10,405 bases of DNA from Parachlamydiales bacterium (GTDB lineage Bacteria; Chlamydiota; Chlamydiia; Chlamydiales; Simkaniaceae): the NCBI GenBank assembly GCA_030641465.1, contig DAOWHK010000149.1, positions 1 to 10,405 of the forward strand, given 5' to 3'. This document shows, in pieces, positions 4,901 to 10,405 of this stretch (its first letter is position 1; the number at the start of each line of letters is the position of its first letter). The notes beneath the pieces are model-generated. The model made no database searches. It had not been told where the DNA came from and saw only the letters and a program-made list of their open reading frames with translations. The translations under genes were made by a program, and so were the position numbers.

Positions 4901-7654
4901 GCGCTTGGGGCTCCTAATCATAGAGCCGAGATTGACGCAGAAATTCGCGCAGAAATGACCCTTTCCGAAAGTGACCCAGATTATTTTAGAACACTCCAAG
5001 AGCTACGACGCGCACGCGGTTATTATGACACTCCTAATGTTTTTGCGGAGATCATGGGAGAAATTCGTCATTACAGCCCTGAAATGCAACTCGAGCAGTT
5101 TAAAAGTCGTTATAAAGAAAGAATTGATGAAAGAACAGATCTTAACTGGTTTCAAAAGACCTTTGCAAAAGCTCTTCTTTCCTTTTCTATGTGGGGATTT
5201 CAGCATCTCCTACAGGACTCTTTTAGCAAACTTACAAGCTTTATTTATGACGAGATCGAGACAATTGATGAGGAAGTAGAAGTCAATATTACACCCATAA
5301 AAGGGTTGAAAAACTTTCTGATGGGTTATCATAGAGGTTTGGCTCAGTGGGTGTCTGATACATCTTCTGCAAACCGCCCTATCCAAAATACGCTTCTTGA
5401 CAAAGACCCTTACTTAGATCACATTTTAAGAAATCCGGAATTTAATAATAACTACTCAGATAAAGAGCTAAACGAAACACTTAGCGACGTTCTTGTTGAT
5501 CAATTTTTCCCAGAGCTTGGTTGGTCAAGTAGCATCACCAAATACTGGACAGAAGGTCTTTGGAGTTTTTGCAGCTCAAGTCATATCGATGCAACGGGAT
5601 CCTTCGCTGTAATAAACTACCCGTTAAATGCTTTAAAATTTGCTATAACCTCTCCTATTCACGCAATCTTTGGTGCAACCTCTTCTATCGTCTGGGGCAT
5701 TCAAGCAATTGCATCGGTTGGTTTTAAATGGGTAGCAAAAAAAGCTCTTCGAGATACAGCACTTGTTACAACTGTTTTAGAAAGTAGCCGCGGCTCCCTT
5801 TATGAAAATTCCCCTCATAATCTTGCGATTAATGAGATTACCCTTGAGCAGCTAAAAGAAGTCTACAAAGAGCTAAGACGGCAGCTTGGAAACTCTGAAG
5901 AGGGAAATGAGGAAGTTAGAGTAAGAGTCAAAGAGCCAAGTGATGCCGATCTCGAAGAAATTCTTGGATTTGTTGATAATCTTTTCGAAGTACAAAAAAC
6001 AATCGACATTCGCACTCCAGCTCAGATGGAGGCTCATCTAAGCAACAACCACAGCTACTTTGAGCAGCTATCTGCAGATTTACGCAGAATGGGGCAAAGT
6101 GCGTACGAGCCTGATGTAAAAAAACAAATTGGATTAGCCTTGATGGTTGTCTACCAATCTTTCCTCCAACCAGACCAGATAAAAAAGCAAGTCGCTAATA
6201 TCTTAGACGTCTCAAATAAATCCATGACGGAAAGTGCAGAGTCTCTTAGTCCAGAGGCAAGAGCTGCGCTAACAGCAAGAGGAGTAAGAGTTGAAGCTGA
6301 AATTAAAGCAACAAGAGATAATATCTTAAATACCATCATTGAAACTGCTATTCATGAGCAAATCTCAGGTCTTGGACAGGAAGAGGCCACAGCAGCAACT
6401 GCATTTGATCAATGGATGAAATCTACCCTGCTTGAAGGAGATGCAAACCTTCTTACAACTTGGCAAGATGCATTAACAAGGTATGAAAGTGCGCAAACAA
6501 TCCCCGAAAAACAAGATGCACTCGATCAAATTAAAGTTTCTTTGCAAGAGTATAACGATACCATGCAGATGGAAGAAATTGCCATACGAACAAAGAGGCT
6601 AAATGCACAAACAGAAAATCTTCTTTTAAATAGAGCTCATGAAATTACAGAAAAACTACAAGGCTTTGTTAACGCATTTATCCCTCTTTATCAAACACAA
6701 ATAATAATAGGAACAAATCAGAGAGAATCAACGATCATTAACCTAATAGGTGAGCATTTTGCAGCCATCCAAGGATCTATCCATACGATTGAAACGCAGG
6801 GCATAGAAAATTATGAGCCAATGTCTCAAATCCTATCAAAAGTTGGTCTTATTCAGAACCTCCTCGAGGAACTTGATAGTAGACCTGTCCAAGATGATGC
6901 TGTAAATAACCTTATAGCTCAAATAAGAACTGCCACAGCAAGAATCACAGAAGTTGGGGGGCAACTTAGAAGCGCTGCGAACAACAGCATTGTACTTGGC
7001 AGAATTCAAAGAACCGAACTCACTGAGTATATTTCTTCAAAAAGAGCAAATCTTTCTTCACAAAATTCCTATTTTGGAAGCATTTCAGAGGATTATACAC
7101 CTCTTTTCGAGCGCTTAAAGCAAAGTTTTTCTCAGCTCTCAAATATACAAGCTACAGCTCTTACTCAAAAATTAAATGAGCTTCATGCAGCAACAACTGA
7201 AGGTCAAATTACACAGCTACATGGGGAATTTCAAACCTTGGTGGGAACAATAAGAAGTAGTCAAAGAAGCGAAATCGTTGGAGCTCTTGGGCAATCGCGC
7301 AGTCAGATTAATCAACTGCAAGAATCCGCTGAAGGGATTCAAAGAGAAGCACTTGTTACAGAGGATACAACAGAAGAAATGAATGGTCATGTTAGAGACT
7401 CAAGAGCTATTTTAGAGGAGCTAAGAAGTGACTTAAATGATCCAGCAAGACGGGGAATTACTTTCCTTTCGGCAGACCTAGTCGATGCAGAAGGTAGCGT
7501 CCCAACCATCGCTCGGGATTACATCTTTAATGAAATGCAAACTGCAACAAACAGGCTTCTTCGTATGGCAAAAAAAGGACATCTTTTTGAAGGAGCAATT
7601 AGGCACGCTGCAATCATTCCAATTATTGAGCAAGCAGGTCTTAGCAGAATATAA
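1925..7654 (+). CDS. Giant protein of unknown function with tandem N-terminal modules (1909 aa)
   Basis: I cannot assign a family. Residues 24-56 are mildly hydrophobic with no clear Sec signal. Residues 73-405 and 430-757 are two diverged copies of one module: both start near LLAVDQ (80-85, 438-443), share a Trp (121, 479) and an LPE-...-TPQ stretch (286-299, 640-652), and end in S-x-L-x-x-(L/M)-PE-x-WQ (379-389, 730-740). Residues 826-888 may be part of a third. Residues 1075-1095 and 1226-1270 are hydrophobic, aromatic-rich patches. From about 1300 to the end the chain is Gln/Glu/Arg-rich and likely helical or coiled coil (e.g. 1540-1580, 1725-1835). No catalytic motif, LPxTG or autotransporter-type ending is visible. 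The Shine-Dalgarno is weak (AGG 8 bases upstream). The frame is intact over 5.7 kb, so it is a maintained gene. A secreted or surface-associated role is a guess. Confidence 0.93.
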   Translation: MATGIPGIDTILDVANWTAENSTGIAKLAGISALNYFCPLAAVATATGISIYDNFPAISDWTRDIPNTATTDFEENLNTLLAVDQTSGAVNIAAEETVIAVMSALEGFVEFPLLLTGSTEWTNTEHRNQFQTTLAALRTLEARDIIPQNLRQQLNALRVVVQTYRHNQAGAIWRITDRVTVNSSVEIRRLSIALSSLTPGEHDRANVQQIVTMLRNHTVVTSERQSTYFNELVSALETLQQTPEGRVTITPPLRTFIGQSNVVFEEITRSQTSTRERIVDLAASRLPESVQSLVRTPQVAPPLLLRVYERLQHPVQEGDIQEIFRELRRAYPGITLAVPEDPTRANVIPCITAALQVRQQGDAYQLVIANREDLALPNSALSQLPESWQIEILQGQSNSQAVTETSWSPGALVERAQRELLSEPTPASGRLLEAYDQLLAVDQHTQTMLAASPAVVRELVQQLRTYAAYPLQLLRQGHWQNPEVPGRMNELANALDGILDGDQSIFLSEDIRNELSQARAALIEIRSRQNGRLRQVFEHRTNVSAVIEQRQGFLRDFLDLQSFSRETLEAAIAHFREVPEIFSEDTQHYQMIVRELESLNADSPILLPQALRGLLESTKFIYEQIEITQQDVFTRVTEFLPEAFRPGSQTPQEAVHPLIQVFVALEREEQLTAESYALLLGLLDTVNPDLRSILPEELPQNAEVRNAITQHLAERGQHPEQPDRQAIPGSTLASMPEPWQRAVIETPRRLEAVATSIPSVLGTISTAATAYLSGSGAAPADSPGALAIVTSLVSGTEGTILERITQALSTLPAHIQTGTYQVILSGLKLALESERLTTWITGQSRLTEEQQEALEADIRDAITLLTQIQENPIDTARHLPQHVLTGLGITNAEQDITTDTRAIELATNYIRNQFSTYVVHSNGMAIPGLNATTAPPRNLTEMHSEMTRDLDRLTPTESIPLDSAQLDQELNVQKEAFIKNSTAFAAFQAVEWALGAPNHRAEIDAEIRAEMTLSESDPDYFRTLQELRRARGYYDTPNVFAEIMGEIRHYSPEMQLEQFKSRYKERIDERTDLNWFQKTFAKALLSFSMWGFQHLLQDSFSKLTSFIYDEIETIDEEVEVNITPIKGLKNFLMGYHRGLAQWVSDTSSANRPIQNTLLDKDPYLDHILRNPEFNNNYSDKELNETLSDVLVDQFFPELGWSSSITKYWTEGLWSFCSSSHIDATGSFAVINYPLNALKFAITSPIHAIFGATSSIVWGIQAIASVGFKWVAKKALRDTALVTTVLESSRGSLYENSPHNLAINEITLEQLKEVYKELRRQLGNSEEGNEEVRVRVKEPSDADLEEILGFVDNLFEVQKTIDIRTPAQMEAHLSNNHSYFEQLSADLRRMGQSAYEPDVKKQIGLALMVVYQSFLQPDQIKKQVANILDVSNKSMTESAESLSPEARAALTARGVRVEAEIKATRDNILNTIIETAIHEQISGLGQEEATAATAFDQWMKSTLLEGDANLLTTWQDALTRYESAQTIPEKQDALDQIKVSLQEYNDTMQMEEIAIRTKRLNAQTENLLLNRAHEITEKLQGFVNAFIPLYQTQIIIGTNQRESTIINLIGEHFAAIQGSIHTIETQGIENYEPMSQILSKVGLIQNLLEELDSRPVQDDAVNNLIAQIRTATARITEVGGQLRSAANNSIVLGRIQRTELTEYISSKRANLSSQNSYFGSISEDYTPLFERLKQSFSQLSNIQATALTQKLNELHAATTEGQITQLHGEFQTLVGTIRSSQRSEIVGALGQSRSQINQLQESAEGIQREALVTEDTTEEMNGHVRDSRAILEELRSDLNDPARRGITFLSADLVDAEGSVPTIARDYIFNEMQTATNRLLRMAKKGHLFEGAIRHAAIIPIIEQAGLSRI
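2141..3139 (+). repeat. Protein-level repeat module A (residues 73-405 of the giant protein)
   Basis: This is the first of two homologous modules of about 330 residues. Anchors in order: LLAVDQ (80-85), W121, RLPESV (285-290), TPQ (296-298), a PPLLLRVYERL helix (301-311), a PED segment (339-341) and LPESWQ (384-389). The duplication is seen only in protein; the DNA has diverged. The offset from module B falls from 358 to 351 residues along its length, so only small gaps separate the copies. Confidence 0.7.
3212..4195 (+). repeat. Protein-level repeat module B (residues 430-757 of the giant protein)
   Basis: This is the second copy. The matching anchors are LLAVDQ (438-443), W479, FLPEAF (639-644), TPQ (650-652), HPLIQVFVALE (656-666), ILPEE (693-697) and MPEPWQ (735-740). 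About 24 residues link it to module A. It ends before a Ser/Gly/Ala-rich hinge (about 755-785), after which a partial third copy may follow. Confidence 0.7.
5600..5734 (+). other. Hydrophobic, possibly membrane-inserting segment of the giant protein (residues 1226-1270)
   Basis: The segment has two hydrophobic halves, FAVINYPLNALKFAI and IHAIFGATSSIVWGI, separated by S-P and ending in KWVAKK. The pattern looks like a hairpin of two membrane passes with positive residues after it. It could equally be a buried core of a soluble domain, and a topology prediction would be needed to choose. The preceding part of the protein (1195-1220) is Trp- and Ser-rich. Confidence 0.4.
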
Positions 7655-7668
7655 TTCCCTCTTTGGTG

Positions 7669-7674
7669 TATAAT
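7669..7674 (+). promoter_or_regulatory. -10 box placing the transcript start at the BioD-like ATG
   Basis: A perfect TATAAT lies 7 bases before the ATG at 7682. If used, transcription would begin at or next to the start codon and give a leaderless mRNA. No convincing -35 is seen 16-18 bases upstream and no Shine-Dalgarno precedes the ATG. The alternative is read-through from the giant gene, because no terminator hairpin is visible in the 27-base gap. Confidence 0.4.
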
Positions 7675-7681
7675 CTGCTTT

Positions 7682-8788
7682 ATGAGTAAAAAAGGCTTCT
7701 TTATCGCATCTACAGGGCAACATGTTGGAAAAACAACGACGTCTCTTGGCCTTGTTTCAGGACTAAAAAAACGCTTTTCCAAAGTTGGGTTTATGAAACC
7801 TGTTGGTCAAGAACACGTGGAAGTTGCTGAAAACATCCATGTCGATAAAGATATTTTGCTCTTTAAAGATTATTTTCAGCTCAAAGACACCTTTTCTGAT
7901 ATGAGTCCTGTTCTTTTTCCACGGGGTTTCACGCGCGATTATTTGGACGGAAAAATTGATGAAAAAGATTTAGAAAAAAAAATCATCAACTCTTATGAAA
8001 CGATTCAAAAAGAAAACGATATTGTCATCGTCGAAGGAACCGGACATGTTGGCGTTGGAACCATTGTCAATTTAGATAATGCAAAAGTCGCAGCACTTCT
8101 TGGCCTTGACATGATACTGATCGCATCAGGAGGGCTTGGATCCTCTTTTGATGCGTTAGCTCTTAATATTGCAATGTGTGAAAAACAAAAAATTCACGTC
8201 TCTGGAATCATATTAAACAGGGTCCTTGCAGATAAGAGAGAAATGGTTCTCCACTACATGACAAAAGCTCTGACTAAATGGAACATTCCAATTATTGGAG
8301 CGATGCCCTTCGGGCCATTTCTTAGCAATCCTTCGATCAAAGATTTTGAAAGTCTTTTTGGTGCAGCCCTGCTTTCTGGAGAAGAGCACCATTTAAGACA
8401 TTTTCGGCATATTCGCCTTGTTGCTACCTCTGCGAAAACCTATGCGAAACTAATTTTACCCTCGCAACTGATAATTACCCCATCAACTAGAGAAGATATT
8501 ATCATTGCTACACTAAAAAAGCACAAAAGTCTATCTGAAGATCTAAGCGCTGGAATGATATTAACAGGTGATGCTCCACCCTCTCACTCCATTGTGGAAA
8601 AACTCAAAAAAGCCCATATTCCCATGCTCTATACCCCACTTCATAGCTATAGCGTCATGAAACTCATTACATCCTATACTGTTAAACTACGTACAGAAGA
8701 TCGAGAAAAAATTCAGGAGGCGATCTCTATTGTCGAGAAGCATACAGACTTTGATCAACTAACTTCTTTGCTTTCCCAAAATTCTTGA
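7682..8788 (+). CDS. BioD-like P-loop / DRTGG-domain protein (phosphotransacetylase N-terminal type)
   Basis: The protein of 368 aa has the layout of the non-catalytic N-terminal region of long phosphotransacetylases (COG0857 type). Residues 1-205 form a dethiobiotin-synthetase-like NTPase fold: P-loop ASTGQHVGKTT (9-19), KPVGQ (39-43), a Walker-B-like strand ending VEGTGHVG (117-124) and SGIILNRV (174-181). Residues about 218-327 match a DRTGG-type domain (TPSTREDII at 267-275, MILTGDAPPS at 292-301). The C-terminal acetyltransferase domain is absent, so it is unlikely to make acetyl phosphate. In Pta this region regulates the enzyme; as a separate protein its role is unknown, perhaps nucleotide sensing. 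The start is fixed by the P-loop, which leaves no room for a later Met. It has no Shine-Dalgarno. Its stop is 11 bases from a MITE. Confidence 0.85.
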   Translation: MSKKGFFIASTGQHVGKTTTSLGLVSGLKKRFSKVGFMKPVGQEHVEVAENIHVDKDILLFKDYFQLKDTFSDMSPVLFPRGFTRDYLDGKIDEKDLEKKIINSYETIQKENDIVIVEGTGHVGVGTIVNLDNAKVAALLGLDMILIASGGLGSSFDALALNIAMCEKQKIHVSGIILNRVLADKREMVLHYMTKALTKWNIPIIGAMPFGPFLSNPSIKDFESLFGAALLSGEEHHLRHFRHIRLVATSAKTYAKLILPSQLIITPSTREDIIIATLKKHKSLSEDLSAGMILTGDAPPSHSIVEKLKKAHIPMLYTPLHSYSVMKLITSYTVKLRTEDREKIQEAISIVEKHTDFDQLTSLLSQNS

Positions 8789-8799
8789 AAATGACGCGC

Positions 8800-8962
8800 T
8801 ATACATAAACCGATTCAAGACTTGGAATTTTAACAAGAAGGGTCCATTAGAGTTTTAGAAGGAAGCAAGTGACATTGCCGGTAGGCAAGGCGCGAGCGAG
8901 GATAAAATTCTAAGGGAAAGCCGACGAAGTTAAAACCCAAGTCTTGAATCGGTTTGTGTATA
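8800..8962. mobile_element. MITE-like palindromic element, copy 2 (163 bp)
   Basis: This copy is in the same orientation as copy 1 (1119-1280). By eye the two are nearly 90% identical, differing mainly in a short internal part (about 8842-8880) and by one base in length. The ends are again TATACATAAACC and GGTTTGTGTATA. The centre reads TTGCC-GGTA-GGCAA, with only the loop changed relative to copy 1. It lies between two convergent genes. Its right 53 bases are translated as the C terminus of the glycosyltransferase gene on the minus strand. As a long hairpin between convergent genes it could also act on transcript ends. Confidence 0.87.
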
Positions 8963-9971
8963 AGTCCTCTGCCTTAAAATTTTTCATACATGCGCCACTT
9001 TTGCATGTTCGAAGTACCTTGCATCTTTTGTCAAAAATTTTTCCATAGGGACACTGCCCCTGAAAAGCCAAATGCTTTTCTCCATAAGGTTTATAGACTT
9101 CAGACGAGGAAGGCCCAAAAACACTCATAGTTGGAACGTTTGCAAGCCCTGCTAAATGAACGGCCGCTGAATCAACAGAAATAACAACACCCATGTGTGT
9201 CATGAGATGTTGCCAAAGAGGAATTTCTAGATCACCAATTGCAAGACTATTTTCCTTAAATTCTTCGTGAAAAAAGTCTGAGAGCTCTTTTTCTTTAGAA
9301 GAGTTCCATACAAAAACAAAAGATACAGAAAATGATCTAGCGATGCTTTTTAAAAAAGCTTTGACACACTCCTTATCAAGCATTTTATTTTTCCAAGCTG
9401 AGTGAGGACAGATCATAATACGAAGCGGGCTTTGTAACTCCTCGCGGCTTAAAATATCTATTGCTCTATTCCTGCAAGAATTAGATAAATGGAGCTGACA
9501 CCCAATGGGGGTAAAGGGCAGCAAATCTTTTCGATATTTCCTTAAAAGCCCCACATATTGCTGCAGAATCGGCAGCTTTTGATTGATTGTAAAACGCCTA
9601 TTAGTAGCAAAAATATTTGGCCACTCTTTAACGCACTTACTGCTAAATCCGACCTTAATCGGACTTTTTATAAACTTCGTGATTGCACCTGATTTAATGT
9701 TCCCCTGAAGGTCCACAACCAAATCATAATTTTGCATCTTTCGAAAGCTTAGCCAAATCTCTTTGTTAAAAAAATTTTTCCTCCATTTTTTCGTATCAAA
9801 CGAATACACCTTATTGATCATAGGATGAGACCTGACTAGGTCTTGATACGCGGGCTCCACCGCCCAATCGATCTTTGCTTTTGGATAACTCTTTTTCAAA
9901 TATTCAAGAGCTGCAAAAGACTGAATGATATCGCCAAACGAGGACATTTTTACAATAAGTATCGATTTCAT
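8910..9971 (-). CDS. Glycosyltransferase family 9, WaaC/RfaC-like heptosyltransferase
   Basis: GT9 enzymes transfer heptose from ADP-heptose to the Kdo or heptose of the LPS inner core at the inner face of the cytoplasmic membrane. The protein is 353 aa from the chosen start. The N-terminal motif is MKSILIVKMSSFGDIIQ, as in WaaC, followed by DWAVEP, a KKWRKNFF stretch, VDLQGNIKS (86-94) and IKVGF. The C-terminal half carries the donor-site motif SVDSAAVHLAG (D267, H272) and VFGPSS (284-288), then a Cys cluster (C307, C317, C323, C328) common in this family. The last 16 residues and stop come from the MITE at 8800-8962. A start 54 bases upstream was rejected because it lies within the likely promoter and before the conserved start of the family. 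The acceptor sugar is not certain; another hexose or heptose is possible. Confidence 0.88.
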   Translation of the reverse strand: MKSILIVKMSSFGDIIQSFAALEYLKKSYPKAKIDWAVEPAYQDLVRSHPMINKVYSFDTKKWRKNFFNKEIWLSFRKMQNYDLVVDLQGNIKSGAITKFIKSPIKVGFSSKCVKEWPNIFATNRRFTINQKLPILQQYVGLLRKYRKDLLPFTPIGCQLHLSNSCRNRAIDILSREELQSPLRIMICPHSAWKNKMLDKECVKAFLKSIARSFSVSFVFVWNSSKEKELSDFFHEEFKENSLAIGDLEIPLWQHLMTHMGVVISVDSAAVHLAGLANVPTMSVFGPSSSEVYKPYGEKHLAFQGQCPYGKIFDKRCKVLRTCKSGACMKNFKAEDLYTNRFKTWVLTSSAFP

Positions 9972-10011
9972 AAAAAAATTAGTGCACCTAAAAGGAAAAA
10001 GTGATTTATTT

Positions 10012-10041
10012 AATATATCATCCATGCCTCTTTTTTATCAA
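10012..10041 (-). promoter_or_regulatory. Sigma70-type promoter for the glycosyltransferase
   Basis: On the minus strand TTGATA (10036-10041) and TATATT (10012-10017) are spaced by 18 bases. Transcription would begin near 10005, leaving a leader of about 35 bases before the ATG at 9971. This favours the shorter protein start, since the upstream ATG at 10025 would not be transcribed. No strong Shine-Dalgarno is present; AGGTG is about 13 bases from the ATG. Confidence 0.5.
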
Positions 10042-10079
10042 AGGTGGCATAAGGGATAAAAATAACATGGAAATCCAAT

Positions 10080-10405
10080 ATGCCTAACCTGACAGCTCAT
10101 CAAAAAAAACACCCTAGAGAAATGTATTTTTTAGCCCTAACCGAAATGGCGCAAAGATTTGCTTTTTGGGGCATTGGGAACCTTCTTGTGTTATACCTTG
10201 TAAGGTACTATCACTTTGCAGGAGAAAAAGCCACCCACTTTTATGGAATATTCACAGGTATTGCCTTTGTACTGCCAGTTATTGGCGGATATTTAGCTGA
10301 TAGATGGAATTATAAAAGCCCTGTTATTTGGGGAATGATCTTAACAGCTCTTGGCTGCTTTCTTCTTGCTACAACAAAATTTACCTTACTTTTTCCAGCC
10401 CTTGC
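10080..10405 (+). CDS. POT/PTR2-family proton-coupled oligopeptide transporter, N-terminal part (partial)
   Basis: The frame runs off the window after 108 full codons. POT transporters of the major facilitator superfamily import di- and tripeptides with protons across the inner membrane. The visible part matches the family start: a hydrophilic leader ending in HPREMYFL, helix 1 with EMAQRFAFWG (22-31), LLVLYL (35-40), a GEKATHFYGIF loop, then helix 2 with VLPVIGGYLADR (64-75), the family's GGxLADR motif, and part of helix 3. In the proton-coupling motif ExxER the second Glu is Gln (E22, Q25, R26). The start at 10080 suits the family but has only a weak GGA upstream. A six-codon frame (ATG at 10067) overlaps it. 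The gene is divergent from the glycosyltransferase, with a 108-base gap. Confidence 0.88.
   Translation, partial: MPNLTAHQKKHPREMYFLALTEMAQRFAFWGIGNLLVLYLVRYYHFAGEKATHFYGIFTGIAFVLPVIGGYLADRWNYKSPVIWGMILTALGCFLLATTKFTLLFPAL

Noticed and set aside
2130..6339. Several antisense or shifted frames of 60-102 codons inside the giant gene
   Set aside because: They are shadows of the giant frame, without family motifs or ribosome-binding sites.
1119..8962. Composite transposon or CRISPR-like arrangement
   Set aside because: There is no transposase, integrase or cas gene in the window, and the two repeats are single palindromic elements 7.5 kb apart.
9972..10025. Longer start for the glycosyltransferase
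   Set aside because: It overlaps the proposed promoter, and family members start at the MKxxLIVKxSSxGD motif.
10067..10087. Six-codon upstream frame (MEIQYA) overlapping the POT start
   Set aside because: An ATG followed by a stop within 20 bases is easily random. Translational coupling is possible, but nothing else in the sequence supports it.

Overview
The window reads as chromosome of an AT-rich Gram-negative bacterium. It holds a nucleotide-excision-repair gene end, a small-type bacterial SRP RNA, an LPS-type heptosyltransferase-like gene and a POT-family transporter, set around one very large orphan gene. The mix of compact housekeeping genes, a giant helical protein of effector or surface type and short hydrophobic proteins would suit an intracellular lineage such as environmental Chlamydiota. 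That placement is inference only; no marker here proves it.

Layout, left to right. Positions 1-156 are the 3' end of uvrA (+). A weak hairpin with a T-run follows and overlaps the likely ffs promoter. The SRP RNA gene ffs (+) lies at 221-316. A degenerate 164-bp palindrome (331-494) runs into the 3' end of mazG (-, 484-1104). Directly upstream of the mazG ribosome-binding site sits copy 1 of a 162-bp palindromic MITE-like element (1119-1280). A good promoter (1329-1356) then drives a 93-aa hydrophobic small protein (1395-1676), which ends in hairpin terminators. An AT-rich leader with an extended -10 promoter precedes a 1909-residue protein (1925-7654). Next is a possibly leaderless gene for a BioD-like/DRTGG protein resembling the N-terminal part of phosphotransacetylase (7682-8788). 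Copy 2 of the MITE (8800-8962) lies in the same orientation and supplies the last codons and stop of a WaaC-like glycosyltransferase (-, 8910-9971). A divergent intergenic region leads to the 5' part of a POT-family transporter (+, 10080 to the window end).

The flanks are recognisable housekeeping or envelope functions: DNA repair, protein targeting, NTP clean-up, LPS core assembly and peptide uptake. The middle is accessory. The 93-aa protein and the giant protein have separate promoters but share a similar short hydrophobic stretch, so they may be functionally linked. The segment from the 93-aa gene through the BioD-like gene is bracketed by two direct copies of the MITE.

The most notable object is the 1909-aa protein. 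I do not recognise its family. Its first ~760 residues contain two diverged tandem copies of a ~330-residue module, with perhaps part of a third. A central region carries hydrophobic stretches, and the C-terminal third looks like long helices or coiled coil. It is the best candidate here for an undescribed system, most plausibly a secreted or surface-associated protein, but no function can be assigned from sequence reading alone.
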